From Epichloe hybrida (taxonomy: Eukaryota > Ascomycota > Sordariomycetes > Hypocreales > Clavicipitaceae), in assembly GCA_019022495.1 (NCBI GenBank), contig JAFEKR010000055.1, positions 181,290 to 245,289 of the forward strand: a stretch of DNA of 64,000 nucleotides, given 5' to 3'. Below are positions 11,598-24,559 of the stretch, in pieces. A program made the position numbers and the translations under genes. A model generated the notes under the pieces. The model was not told the origin of the DNA. It was given only the letters and a program-made list of their open reading frames with translations, and did not search any database. Within the stretch, counting starts at the first letter, position 1; each line of letters opens with the position of its first letter.

Positions 11598-12326
11598 CTA
11601 TGCCTTCCAAACCCGCTTGATCGCCTCCGTTACGCCAACGTCGTTGGTCTCGAATTCATACAAGCCAATTCCGACTGTCAGAGTCGCGGCGTTCAATCCC
11701 CACCAAAATAACTTGCGCAGACCGGGGTACGTCCTCTTGGGGATGTAGTCGATGACGACAGCCTGGAAGCCCATGTGGGAGTGGATCAGGACCGCGGAGC
11801 AGAGAATAGCGTCCGTGGTCGGGTTGAGAGAGCCTGACGCAAAGGGGGCGATGGAGAGAGGGACGAGGCCGGCGGCGATGAGGCGCTCAAAGGTCCAGTG
11901 GTAGGAGCCGTGGGCGGCGGATGGGGCCGGGACGGGAGCTGGGTCGTTGACTGGAGAAAATGCGTCAGTTTCTTCTCATTGCTTGTTGCTGTCTGTCTGC
12001 AGGGCGAGCCTCCACTCTTTTTCCAAAAGTATCGGATAAAGATGGAACATCAGGTAATTTGCATTTCACTTCGTACCTCCGCCCTCGATCCGTTCTACAT
12101 TGATACACGTCGTTAGCAGGTCAGTTCACCTCGGGACAGATGCAAGGGCGCGATGAATCCAACTACGCTTCAAAGAGAGAGAGAGAAGATGAATCTTACG
12201 CGGTCCAGGGGGCAAGATAGCACATCTCTTGCTGGAGGTGTGCAAAGCAGTCGTTCTTATCGCGAAAGCGGCAGGGGAGCGAGCTGCCTGTCGCAGAAGC
12301 GAGGGACGCATAATCGAGACCATCAT
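11598..12326 (-). CDS. Succinate dehydrogenase membrane anchor CybS (SDH4/SDHD)
   Basis: Anchors complex II in the mitochondrial inner membrane and helps bind ubiquinone. Three exons (12326-12200, 12094-12077, 11950-11598) give 165 aa. The N-terminus is basic and Arg/Ser/Ala-rich (SLLRQAARSPAAFAIRTTAL), typical of a mitochondrial presequence. The mature part begins GGVNDPAPVP and carries HGSYHWTFERLIAAGLVPL and the haem/quinone-side segment LIHSHMGFQAVVIDYIP. Exon 2 is only 18 nt. Its inclusion restores the conserved EGGVNDPAP junction and the frame, which is why I accept it. A start at the third Met (12311) is possible. The gene is divergent from the mitochondrial tyrosyl-tRNA synthetase. 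Confidence 0.9.
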
Positions 12327-12856
12327 CTAGGTCGGCTTGCGAATGAAGAATTGAATCGGTTGATCAGCAGCCACCTGCTTTAACGGTGGTTGTGGTTGTT
12401 GAATGGGAGCGAGCGCGCGACGAGTTCGAGTCGAGTCGAGTGGTTGACGTGGTTGACTTGAGAATGAAGTGTTGCTGTCTGGTTCTCTGGCTGGCTTGGA
12501 AAATTGGGGACATTGCCGAGGAACTCGAAATGGCGAAATGCTAATTGGCTGGGCTGGTTCCGTGCTGGATTCATACAGCCGAATTGACGGAGGGAAGAAC
12601 GTGGTTCCGGGGGAGGTTGTGGTGGGGGGGTTTTTCAATTGTGATTGGATGGGCGTAGGAGCATGTGAAAGGCCAGGCCCGACATTTTCAATCAGCTTTT
12701 GGCGACTCACGATCTCTTCTCGATTGGACTGGAACTAGACCTTGTTGAGCACGGCTGCTAATTCACTGGAGCTGGAAAGTTACAATCGGAGGTGGTAGAA
12801 GCAAGTTTTGTTGGTTTGTTCTCCAGAAGCTTGTTCTCCAGAAGCTGAGTCTTTCA
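12327..12856. promoter_or_regulatory. Shared divergent upstream region of two mitochondrial genes
   Basis: The 530 bp separate the starts of the CybS gene (-) and the mitochondrial tyrosyl-tRNA synthetase (+), so both promoters must lie here. There is a tandem CCAGAAGCTTGTTCT-type duplication at about 12824-12846, next to the + strand start. No individual factor site can be assigned. Confidence 0.55.
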
Positions 12857-14800
12857 ATGGCTCTACGAATTTCAGCTTCTAGGAGCCTCCCACGATGCGC
12901 GGCTCGACTGTCTTGCTGTGAGGTGCGGCAGAGCCGGGGCATTGCGACGTCATATCTCAACAAGGTTGCTGAAGGCGAGGCGCGATGGGAGAAGAGGGCG
13001 GAGCGAATTCAGAATGGCGAAGAGCGTCATGTGTGGGATGTTCTTGATGAGAGAGGATATATCAAAGACGTTGCTGGGTATGTCAGTTCTCGGATGCCAT
13101 GCCGTTGTCGGTCACCACGGAAGAAGAACGAACACCCACCTTGCTAACTTGTGCGTGCGAATCACGTCGACAGCACGCCCGATAAGATCAAGGAGATTAT
13201 GAGAATCAAGAGAATAGGCGCCTACGTCGGCGTAGACCCCACGGCCGACTCGCTGCACATCGGCCATCTCCTCCCCTTCATGCCTCTCTTCTGGCTCTGG
13301 TTCCACGGTCACCCTGCCGTCACGCTCCTCGGAGGCGCCACAGCACGAATTGGCGATCCTTCCGGTCGTCTGCAGAGCCGCGACCACATGAGCAATTCCG
13401 AGATATCGAAAAACGTCACCAAGATTCACTATCAACTCACGAGACTCTGGTGCAACGTCGTCACCTTGCGAGAGAAGTACGGGTACGAAAAGGACTGGGC
13501 CGCCAAGCGCCACCTGCTGAACAACAACATGTGGATGCAGGGCCTGTCGATCTACGACTTCACGAAGCGACTGGCTAAACAAACGAGGGTGGGACCCATG
13601 CTTGCCCGCGACACGGTGAAGCGGAAAATGTCGGAAGGCGACGGCATGTCCCTCGCCGAGTTCATGTACCCGCTCTTCCAGGGCTGGGACTTCTGGCACA
13701 TGTACAACAAACTCGGCATCCAGATGCAGATTGGCGGGTCTGACCAGTACGGAAACATTGTCGCGGGTATCGACGCTCTGAAGGTGATCCGCGAGAGTGA
13801 GGAGGCGCCGCATGCCAGGATGCCCACCGAGTGGCAACACGAGCCCATGGGCTTCACCGTGCCTCTGCTTCTCGATTCCGCCGGCGTCAAGCTCGGCAAG
13901 ACGGCGGGAAACGCCGTGTGGCTGGACGAGTTCAAGACATCCGCGTTTGAGCTCTACGGATACTTCGTGCGGCGGTCCGACGACGAGGTGGAGAAGCTCT
14001 TGAGGCTCTTCACTTTCATGCCCATGACCAAAATCCAAGAAGTCATGGCCCAGCACCAGGCCGACCCTTCCAAGCGCATCGCTCAGCACACGCTAGCCTT
14101 CGAGGTCATCTCCCTGGTCCACGGATCACAAAAGGCGCTCCAGGAAGCGCAGCAGCACAAGTTCCGCTTCGGCGGCGAGCTGCCACACGTTGTCAAGGAG
14201 CCCTCCGAGTCCAGCGGCATCATCACGCCCAACAACGCTCCCCGCAGCGATATCCAGCTTCCCAGATCCGCCATGAGACTCTCGCCCGCAAAGCTCCTCT
14301 TTGCCAGCGGCCTGGCCAGCAGCAACAGTGATGGCCAGCGCCTCGTCACCCAACAGGGTGCCTACGTGGCAGCTCAGCCAGGCCAGACTCGCGGCCTGGT
14401 CCCTGGCAATCTGTCCTGGACCCCGATGAAGATGTGGTTCCCCGAGGAGACGGCCAAGTACCTCATTGATGATAAAATCTTGATCCTGCGCAAAGGCAAG
14501 CACAACGTTCGCATCGTAGAGTTGGTCTCCGACGAGGACTGGGAGGCCAGCGGCAAGATCTACCCCGGCCAACCGTACACGGGCATGGTGCGCCGCACAA
14601 CGGACCAACTGCAGAGGGAGGCCGAGGCAAACGGGCGAAAATTGACGCCATATCGGCTCAAGAAGTTGGTCAGGGAGAGGACCAGAGAACAGGGCCGCTT
14701 GCAGGTGGCTAACAATCCGGATATTGAGCTGCCGAGCAAGCAGGAGATGCGACAGCGGACCAGGGAAAGGAAGGATAAATCTTTCAAGACGCAGTGGTGA
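12857..14800 (+). CDS. Mitochondrial tyrosyl-tRNA synthetase
   Basis: Charges mitochondrial tRNA-Tyr. Two exons (12857-13077 and 13174-14800) give 615 aa. The first 30 residues form an Arg/Ser-rich presequence (MALRISASRSLPRCAARLS). The class I catalytic core follows, with HIGH at residues 102-105 (SLHIGHLLPF), the tyrosine-binding GGSDQYGNI and a KMSKS-type loop (VKLGKTAGN). The C-terminal part contains a long extension ending in basic KDKSFKTQW, as in filamentous ascomycetes, where one such enzyme (CYT-18 in Neurospora) also helps splice group I introns. Splicing activity here is only an inference from the family. Confidence 0.93.
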
Positions 14801-15034
14801 GGTTCTTAATTTGTACAAAATCTTCGTATTGTGTTGCACACAGCGTTTGTCATATCATGTACCATTACTCTGTTTTATTAAGGGGCGGCACGATATCATG
14901 TAAATTAGACAAGCTGTTGTATCCCACCCCCCACCCCCACCCAAAAAATAACCAAAAAATAACCACAAGATTATAATAATAAATGAATCATCAAGTCGTG
15001 ACTAAGCCACAAACTCCTGCACCGTGCCATGAGC

Positions 15035-16439
15035 TCATTTGTATAGTACCGTCAAGTCGCCCTTGGGAACATGGAGCGTCTTCAGCTTATCCATGATTTC
15101 ATCATTCGTCAGGTTCTGCTCCGTGATGATCTGATCGAAATGGTGATTACCATCCGCGTATCTCTGCAGAGAGTCCCCGCCGGGCCGCGGACGACTCTCT
15201 CCCGTTGCCAACGCGGCGAGATATTGCTTCGACAGAACGTACTTGTGCACGCGATACAAGCAGCCCTTTATGATGCCGAATTGCACAAACCGCCTTACGT
15301 CGACGTAGTTCAACACATCAAACCCATTCTCCCGGTTCGTCATGATCCATTCCTTTACGCTCCTGCTCGGCGCAAACAAAGACATCAGCTTGATGAGATG
15401 ATAATTGCTCACCCTGGCGCGGCCGTGGGACACATAGCCAGCGCACTCGTCCACAGTGCCGTCGACATTGCGGATGAAGTCGTGGATGCCGGGTCGAGGC
15501 GCGTAGCACGAGCTGAAGAAGAACATGTCGATGAGAATGATTGTATCGTAGTAGAGTAGGTGACGGAGGGCAATCTTGGCCAGGTCGAGAGACACGGCGG
15601 CTGAGTGGGCGATGCGGCGGACGTCGGAGACGCCGTCGATTTTGGCAACGACTTTTTGAAGAGTGAGGTCCCAGGTTGGGTCGATGATGTCGGAAAATTT
15701 CACCTTGGAGACGGGGACGTGCCATCCTTTGACGGTGGGGGGCGTGCGGTAATGGGGGAAGAGTTTCATGTTGATGGTGTTGGCGTCGTCTAGGAGAGAG
15801 GAGGAAGTCAAGACGGCAGGGATTCATTGCAAAAGGAAGGGAGAGATGGTTGGGAGTAAATACGTACCAACTGGAATCATGCATTCGCCATAGTTGTTCA
15901 AGTCCTCCTTCACAATCTCCAGCAAACTCTCAATCGGCCGCCTGCTTGTCACCTGATCTCTCACCCCGTCGCTCACGCCCTCGCCCTGGCTCAGATACTC
16001 ATTCTGCTTCTCCATTTCGGAAAAGGTGGCAGCGAGATATCTCACGACGCCCTCGTAGGGTGTCTGGTCTACATCGGCCTCGATGAGGAGGCCAAAGTTG
16101 AAGATGAACTCATTGCGCTGATACTTGGCGTGGGCGATGACGACGGGGAAGCCAAGGACGGTATATTTGTCATCGGGGGAGTTGATGGTGACGTAGCGGT
16201 TGCAAAAGGCCTGTCGGGGGATGATGTACTCATGCAGGACGTCAAAGTCGACGAGGGGCTGGCGGGCGGTAGTTGTCTCGGAGGCGGTGATGCATCCTGG
16301 GGGTGATTGGGCGACGATTTTGGGACCTGGCCGTGGTTGTGAAGGTGGTTGTGAGAAAGACGTGCTCACTGCTGACAGGGAAGCTGTGCGGCTTACCTTT
16401 TTGAGGAAAGAATCTAGCGTAGAATATCCCCTGGATCAT
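15035..16439 (-). CDS. Npr2/NPRL2, subunit of the GATOR1 (SEACIT) complex
   Basis: Part of the GTPase-activating complex that shuts off TORC1 when nitrogen or amino acids are scarce; acts at the vacuole. Three exons (16439-16397, 16326-15868, 15789-15035) give 418 aa. The start exon reads MIQGIFYARFFPQKG and is spliced to PKIVAQSPPGC, the conserved beginning of the longin domain. Further hallmarks are YVTINSPDDKYTVLGFPV, RNEFIFNFGLLIEAD, and in the C-terminal half WDLTLQKVVAKIDG and VDVRRFVQFGIIKG. An alternative Met in intron 1 would lose this N-terminus and is rejected. The gene is divergent from the kinase-only arginine gene on its right. Confidence 0.92.
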
Positions 16440-16847
16440 GATGTTGTCGGAGCGGGTTTATGGGGAGAATATACGGACTACTCCATACACTACATAAGGT
16501 TGTGCTGTAGATTGTGGGGCGCTCGCAGACTTTGAAGAACCCACTTTACGGACCGTAATGTTGCCCGATGGCGGAATACAGCGTCTATGACAAATAATAT
16601 TTATGCGCTCACGACCGTATCGGGGGAGCTGAAGATGCACGTCGCTAAACACGAAAAATCACATTAGAAGCGTATGATTTTTACTATAACTACTTCCTCT
16701 AGAAAAGAGAAGCTTTTATCCTTCTATTTATGTAATAGAAGATAGCTTTAATCTAACCTGATTCTCTTCATTCCTAATCCTGCAAGGGGACATCTTTTCC
16801 CAAGGTCACGTGCCTAACGCACGATACGTAATGTACTTCGTAACTCA

Positions 16848-17250
16848 TTGGGGTGTGATCCACGAGCCGGTGCAAACTTTGCACGGATGTAAAATGCATA
16901 TAACCGGACGCGCTAGCCATTTTTGTTAGCTAAGTTCTATAGAGATTTATAGAAATTTATCTAAATTACATAAGCACTATATCCCCCCTATTTATAATAT
17001 ATCTTTTTAACTAAAGCTTAACTAGGGCTATGTAAATACTTATAAAAGGATTAGATACTAAGAAAAAGGCAAAATCTGCTATTTTTAGGCATGAACTTTA
17101 CACTTTACGTAGTTTACTTATCAAGTTTGCTAGGTAGAAAATTACAATACAAAGTGGCTGTCCTATATAAATCCACATACAACTTGTACCGTCTAAAGTC
17201 AGTGACTCAGTGCAAACTTTGCACCAGCTTTTTCGTGGATCAGACCCCAA
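16848..17250. mobile_element. Short non-coding element with terminal inverted repeats (MITE-like)
   Basis: The ends match in inverted orientation: the left starts TTGGGGTGTGATCCACGA and the right, read on the other strand, starts TTGGGGTCTGATCCACGA. Just inside each end is the same 15-bp palindrome GTGCAAACTTTGCAC (16870-16884 and 17210-17224). The 403-bp element is AT-rich, has no long frame and is rich in TA, as expected of a RIP-altered DNA transposon remnant. I see no clear target-site duplication. The superfamily is not known. Confidence 0.7.
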
Positions 17251-17320
17251 GACCCTGTGCTATTTAAGACCCTGTGCTACCCACAGTACCCTCCCCCAAC
17301 TGGGAACCAACTGGGAAACT
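17249..17320 (+). repeat. Two short tandem repeats upstream of the arginine gene copy
   Basis: AAGACCCTGTGCTA occurs at 17249-17262 and again at 17266-17279, and CCAACTGGGAA occurs twice in a 12-bp period at about 17297-17320. They start at the right edge of the inverted-repeat element and lie 100-180 bp upstream of the start codon. Confidence 0.75.
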
Positions 17321-17425
17321 CGACAGACAGACCGAACCCTGCACTTACCCAATCTTCAACATCACCATCCCATCGACCTCTCCGCCCACCGCCGAGTCAA
17401 TTGGGTTAAAGCAGCCCCCGAAGTC

Positions 17426-19107
<1,682 letters not shown>

Positions 19108-20082
19108 ACTGCAAGCCAAATCTTTGAACCGTCAGAGCGCCCAGCAGGCACGCGGCGACTCGACCATGGCTGTACCTAATAGTTATAACACTACGGAGTA
19201 CGGACGTACATACAATACACCCCCTGAAATATTTTACAAATCTACATGACAGTGGTAATTGAACCAATCAGATGTCAGCTGAGAAACAAACGAGCCAATC
19301 AGATATTATCTAGCAAATAAAGGAGACAGGGGCTAGTACATTTGGGTACTAGTTGTGGCGCGCCCTTTTTATAGCGCTGTATCGCTGCGCATTTCCCTTG
19401 TAGCTCTCTAATAATAGTACAATTACTCACAGCTGATCACAGCTGTTATTAGAGAAGAACGGACAGCTGGGGCATGTAGATTTGTAAAATGATTCAGGGG
19501 GGGGCATTGTATGTACGGATTATGTAATCCGTACGGAGTAGTCCGTATGCTGGTGGGATTTGAGCCTGCCTGCCTTGCCTGCCTTGCCTGCCTTGCCTGC
19601 CGGCCTGCCCCCACGACTCACACCCCACCCTCACCGAGTCACACCCCTCCAACCAGTGGCAACCACCATCCAACCCAGGACGCAGTGGGCCTTTCTTTCC
19701 CTTTGACCACTTGATTCTGTGACATTCGCCTGTTGGCTGCGCTGCCCATCTCCTTGTCGCCCGCCTTCTTCCGCCTTCTTTCGCCTCTTTCGCCTCTTTC
19801 GCCTCTTACGCTTTCACGCTTTCACGCTTTCATGCTTCTTTACACCACCCAACTGTATTGATCCCCGTTTTATTCTCTTGCACACAACCCGCGGGGTCCT
19901 CAGCACCTTCTTGAAGTACTCCATCTCAGATTAGCTGGTAGGTGTCGGAGAACTGCGTCGTCGCACCCCGCCATCGTTCCCGCCGCAAAAAAAGACGACT
20001 ACGGATTACAACTCCATGCCACTGCACAGGCACAGCAGGCGCACAACAACACACGACGACTTCTCACAAGCACCCAGTCGCC
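19108..20082. other. Intergenic region with an inverted-repeat element and tandem repeats
   Basis: Contains the inverted-repeat element at 19206-19516, a tandem CCTGCCTTG repeat at about 19564-19600, and a pyrimidine-rich tandem array of TTTCGCC/CTTTCACG units at about 19765-19835 in the leader of the next gene. The interior of the element has two CCAATCAGA boxes about 31 bp apart (near 19264 and 19295). No coding frame recognised. Confidence 0.6.
19206..19516. mobile_element. 311-bp element with 43-44-bp terminal inverted repeats (MITE-like)
   Basis: The left arm 19206-19248 (starting GTACATACAATACACCCCCT) and the right arm 19473-19516 read on the opposite strand (starting GTACATACAATGCCCCCCC) match over their length with only a few differences. 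Both end in TTTTACAAATCTACATG. The interior of about 220 bp has no long frame. It starts 99 bp after the stop of the truncated arginine gene. TACGGAGTA motifs lie just outside both ends (19192 and 19532). It could be a foldback or MITE element; no clear target duplication was found. Confidence 0.7.
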
Positions 20083-21483
20083 ATGGCCGACAATGCCGAG
20101 TCGAGTGGCGATGCGCAAGTCACCTTCAAGGTGAAGACGTCCTCGGACCGTAACCACACCATCACAATGGCCGAATCAGCCACCGTATTGGAACTGAAGA
20201 CTAAGCTTGCGGGCGAGGACCTCGAGAACGTTCCCATCGAGAGGCAAAGGCTGATTTACTCTGGTAGAGTGATGAAGAACGATGATACCCTCGGATCATA
20301 CAAGATCAAGGCCAACAACACCATCCACATGGTCAAGAGCGCCGCCAGCAACCCTACACAACAGACGTCAACCACTGGGCCAACCCCTAGAGCTGTGCCC
20401 GAGAACATCTCCGCAGGAACTAACCCGAATGATCCCTTGGCCGGTTTGACCGGTGCCAGGTACGCCGGTCATCAGATTAACCTTCCCGGCATGGATATGT
20501 TTGGACCTGATGGTGGTGTACGTGCCCTTTGTTTTTGCCATGCATGGATGGCAATTGATTCCCGCTCGAGTATCCGCTAATTGATACAATCTCAGATGGG
20601 CCCGCCCATGGACGAGGAGCGCATTCAGCGCATGATGTCAGATCCGAATGTCCAGCAATCTATGAACGAAGCCTTGAGCAACCCAGATTTTGTCAACATG
20701 TTGATCCAGTCGAACCCCATGCTGCGAAACATGCCCAATGCCAGAGAAATGATCACGTCGCCGTTCATGAGACAAATGATGACGAACCCGCAGATGATGA
20801 GCCAAGCTATGCGCATGCAGCGAAACATGCGCGGCGGGGACTCCGCCTTCCCTGCCCCCGGAGCCACGGATACGACGCCCGACGCTGCGGCTGGTGGCAA
20901 TGCTTCCACTGGGGATGACGCAAGTCAGCAGCAGGCAGGGATGGCCTTCATGTTGCCGAATTTCGAAGGAGCCGGCGGCAATGGCGGCAGTGGCGGATCG
21001 AACATTGCTCAAATGATCCAGCGGCTCGTGAATGAGAATGGCTTGGGAGATGGCATTCCAGTTGCTGATCCATCGACAGTTTCAGAAACTACTCAAGGAT
21101 CAGAGACCCGCGATGCCCAGAGCACGTCGCAGACGGGAGGCGTCGATGGCGCCCAAAACACCCAGAATCAGACTGCCGCCAACCCGTTTGCCGCTTTGTT
21201 CCCCCAAGGAGCCCAAGCAGGCAACGATGGCTTTATGCGCCAACCCGTAGCAATGACACCTGAAATGATGCAACGGTTTATGCAGATGCTGGGAGGAGGA
21301 GGAGGTGCGCTCGCTCCTGCCTCCTCCCTCGATACTAGACCTCCGCAGGAGATGTATGCAGAGCAGTTGCGTCAACTGAACGACATGGGCTTCTTCGACT
21401 TTGATCGAAACGTGGCGGCTCTTCGAAGGAGCGGAGGCAGCGTACAAGGGGCAGTTGAACAGCTGTTGAGTGCCGCGGACTAG
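20083..21483 (+). CDS. Ubiquilin Dsk2 (UBL-UBA proteasome shuttle)
   Basis: Carries ubiquitinated proteins to the proteasome. Two exons (20083-20517 and 20596-21483) give 440 aa. An N-terminal ubiquitin-like domain spans about residues 10-88 (VTFKVKTSSDRNHTITM, RLIYSGRVMKNDDTLGSYKI). STI1-type repeats follow intron 1 (MMSDPNVQQSMNEALSNPDF, then Met/Asn-rich helices). A low-complexity Gln/Gly/Ser region comes next, and a C-terminal UBA domain at about 398-437 (LRQLNDMGFFDFDRNVAALR). The intron interrupts after GPDGG. The ATG at 20083 is in a CCATGG context and gives the normal N-terminus. Confidence 0.95.
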
Positions 21484-23358
21484 TGGTAGTTGCTGCGTGG
21501 TATGGGCGACAATTTGACTTGTCATGAGGAGAGAATTGCAGCGCGGGGGAGACGATCCAAGGCATGGGCCAGGAAGACTGCAAGAAGGGAGTGTGTGGGC
21601 TTGTAAGCTGACGATTCCACTCCAAGATGGACGTGTCGGAACCGAATAGGAGATACCTTGGTAAATCAATACACCGCCGATACAACACAGAAGTAGCTAG
21701 CATACGATACCGGGAATCCAAGTCTTTTCTACAAGCATGGAAGCAACGACATGGCATGGACGAACGGGATACCCAATCATCATCATCTGTGCGTCTTTGA
21801 ACCTGACAAGGAAACAAAATGCTGGCTTTTTATGTACACGTTGCCTTGATCTGAAGAACGAGCCAAGGAACTCACTGGTACAAGAAGACGTATCCCAACC
21901 ACGGCCATGGAGAAATTGTCAATACATACGTCCGTATATGACGAGTTCAATCCCGCCCACGTGTTGCGCTCGCTCGCCACATCTGATTCTGCTGCGACAG
22001 GGGTCCCATTGTCATCAATCCTAGTCCGTATGTAGTTCCCGATCCATTTCATGTCACATTTTCCCGCCCTCCCACTTGCGCTGCGACAGGGTGACATCAT
22101 GGTAGGGGCTGTGGTGTGGCGACCGTCACGCCAATGCCAGTGTCCGTGTATGTCAGTCACGTTTCTGTTGAGAAAAGAAAATATGTGCTCTGTTTTTCTT
22201 CCCCCAACAAGACGATTCGCGAGTTTGCGAAATTTTCCAAAACGAGGGACACATGGCGATTGAGAGGATAAATCAGACCAGATCGTGTCTTCCAGGATCA
22301 GAGTGCAACGACTAACCGCCCACGTTGGCGCTCGCACGCACCGTCTGCACACGTCGCGCCCGGCGTGTGCAGGCGGCCGATGAGATGGGCAAGATAATGA
22401 ACGCGGGGGGGGGGAGGAGAAGGATGTTGATGATGAGAGATAGTGGCATGGCATGGCAGGGCAGGGCATGGGAGTTGATTACGTGTCGAGAGGACAAGGC
22501 AGCTGGGACGTCTGGGACGTGTACACCATCTTGAACATTCTTGCGAGAAGCAACGTGGCGGTTTGAGTGGTCAAGCTCGCATTTTCATTACACGTTGTGT
22601 GTTCGTGGTAGTCATCTTGCCCCAGTCGAGAGTGCCCGGACGACCTTGAGCTGAAAGGCTCGAGGTAGCCTGGGGCCTATTTTTCAATGACTTGCTTCAG
22701 ACCTGTTTTCGAAATCGTCCTCCGCCAGCCGAACCCTCGACAGGCGTATGCATGCCGCTTTGTTGGAGACGTATCGAGTAGGCATGGGTCGAAATCTCAG
22801 GCTGCGGGCTAGCTGCGAGGCGGTCAGATGCTCGCCAGGAATATGGTACAGTTTCGCGCGGGATTGATAGAATCTCCTGCGTATCCATAAACGGGGCCAA
22901 ATGGTTGCAGCCGCAATGACACGAGGTTATTTGCTCATGGTGCGAAAAAAAAAAAAACCAGCACGTTTTTACTGCTATCGCGCATTTCTCAACTGGGTCC
23001 AATGTCAGCCCTGACTCGACAGATCTGCAGCCCAATGTGGAAGGGTAGTTGGGAGAGCGTATCAGGCACGGTATTAATGACTATGAATGGAACATTATCC
23101 AGGAGATTCCGTGTCAAGACCAATAAAGGGGGGGATTTTCTCATCACAAAAAGCTGTGTGAATGGAGACTAGCACGAGGGGAAAGCCGAAGGATGCTGCT
23201 GCCTTTCAAAACTTACCGACAGGTGCAAATGGCTTCTCCGCCAGCTTGCTAAAGTTGACATGCCATGATCATGCCTGCACCTCGCCACGACCAGCTCGGC
23301 GCTTCTCTCAAGATATCAGGCTTTTCACAACACCCTCCCTCCACCCTTTCTCCGCCTC
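21484..23358. other. Long gene-free stretch (1.9 kb)
   Basis: I found no reading frame with conserved-looking protein and no tRNA or rRNA signature. It lies at the 3' ends of both neighbours. A CTGCACAC..GTGTGCAG inverted repeat lies at about 22347-22373 and a small A run near 22946. A lineage-specific gene or ncRNA cannot be excluded from sequence alone. Confidence 0.5.
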
Positions 23359-24115
23359 TCACGGCCGCCCGAGACTGCTCGAGCCAGCAATCTCACCAAT
23401 CGTCCCGCGCACGTAGTCTACAAGGGCCTTCACCATGCCCTGCGGTTTCCCTTTCCCATCTGCCCCGCGCAAAGGCTCCTCCGTCCCCATCGTGGGCAAC
23501 ACATTGTCGCCCGCAGACAAGCTGACGAACAGGGCAAAGGGAACGAGCCAGACACACAGGCCAAAGTAAGAAGCGATCATGGAGAAGCTCGGCACCTCGA
23601 CTTGGTCGTAGTAAGAGGATCGCTGGTACGCGCGCGTCTGGGAGCTCGAAAAGTGGCGGAACCACACGTAGTGGTCGACCAGCACGAGGACTAACGCTGA
23701 CCATCAGTCTTCCCCGGATGCGGATGAAAAAAAAAAAAAAAAAAAAAAGAGCGAGCGCAGGCCAAGCAGTCGAGCTGCAAGACGGGGCGTTGCCAACAAC
23801 CAGGAACTTACCGCAGGACAGCAAAAACAGGGGATCAGACAGCTTCACAAACGGGAACCTGCGCATGTTTCCCAGATACACCACATGGGCAAAGATGCCC
23901 AAGAGGGTTGCGCCAATGGGGAACCCGTCCACCAGCCATAAGATGACCTGGATGCCGATGACTGTGTATATAAGTCGGGTGAGCAAGCGTTTTGCGACTA
24001 CAGTGTGCTCTTCCACGAGCTCGGAGAGGTAGTATAGTCCCGAGGCGATGGAGAGGGTGAGGAAGCAGAAGCCGATGATGGCTCCCGCGTAGCCGATCAG
24101 GGGGAGAATCCACAT
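23359..24115 (-). CDS. Svp26/TEX261-type COPII cargo adaptor
   Basis: Svp26 (Erv26) is a small multi-pass protein cycling between ER and Golgi that helps load certain Golgi enzymes into COPII vesicles. Two exons (24115-23812 and 23690-23359) give 211 aa. Hydrophobic segments lie at about residues 3-27, 43-62, 65-85 and 135-160. Family-typical stretches are MWILPLIGYAGAIIGFCFLT, YYLSELVEEHT and, after the splice, VLVLVDHYVWFRHF. The open frame reading on past residue 101 instead of splicing ends in a poly-F tract from a T-rich intron and is not credible. The 122-bp intron contains a 22-base A/T run. Confidence 0.88.
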
Positions 24116-24559
24116 GCTTCGCTTTTTGTGCGTGTGCGTGTGTGTTGGCCGAAAGGAAAGCTTTATGTATATAGTTTTGGGGTGGTTCGAAGAGAAGCGA
24201 GTCAAAATGATGGAAGGAATGGTCGGATCGGGTGGGTACTCCGTAGATGAGAACAGGTATCAAGACATGGATGGGTGTGGACGTGGATGAGAAATGATCC
24301 CGAGGTTCGGAGACTGCACGGTCCGGTACGTACCGCCTGCACACCTACTTATCGATTAAACCAGGCTCATCATCCACGACAATTAAAAAAAAAAAAAAAA
24401 AAAGGGTGTGGTCGCATTGCCAACCCCCAACCCAACCCCTCACGATCTGACCGAAACCCCATTCCTCTTGGTACCTACTCCGTGCATACCTACCAAAAGA
24501 GAGCCCCGGCAGAATATTCTCTTCCAGTTCCCATCCGACAACACATATCGCCGCCCAAC
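24116..24559. promoter_or_regulatory. Divergent upstream region, SVP26-like and BUD23-like genes
   Basis: The 444 bp separate two outward-reading starts and so hold both promoters. Features are a TACTCCGTA motif at 24238-24246, a run of 19 A at 24385-24403 and CTACTCCGTG near 24475. No core promoter element can be fixed. Confidence 0.55.

Larger units (their letters stand above)
16440..17425. other. AT-rich intergenic island with an inverted-repeat element
   Basis: Base composition drops sharply between about 16660 and 17210, in contrast to the GC-balanced genes on both sides. It holds the inverted-repeat element at 16848-17250 and, nearer the next gene, two short tandem direct repeats at 17249-17279 and 17297-17320. 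No protein-coding frame seen. Confidence 0.65.

Noticed and set aside
21484..23358. tRNA, 5S rRNA or other RNA gene in the long spacer
   Set aside because: No TTCGA-type box B context, cloverleaf or 5S-like sequence was seen here or elsewhere in the window.
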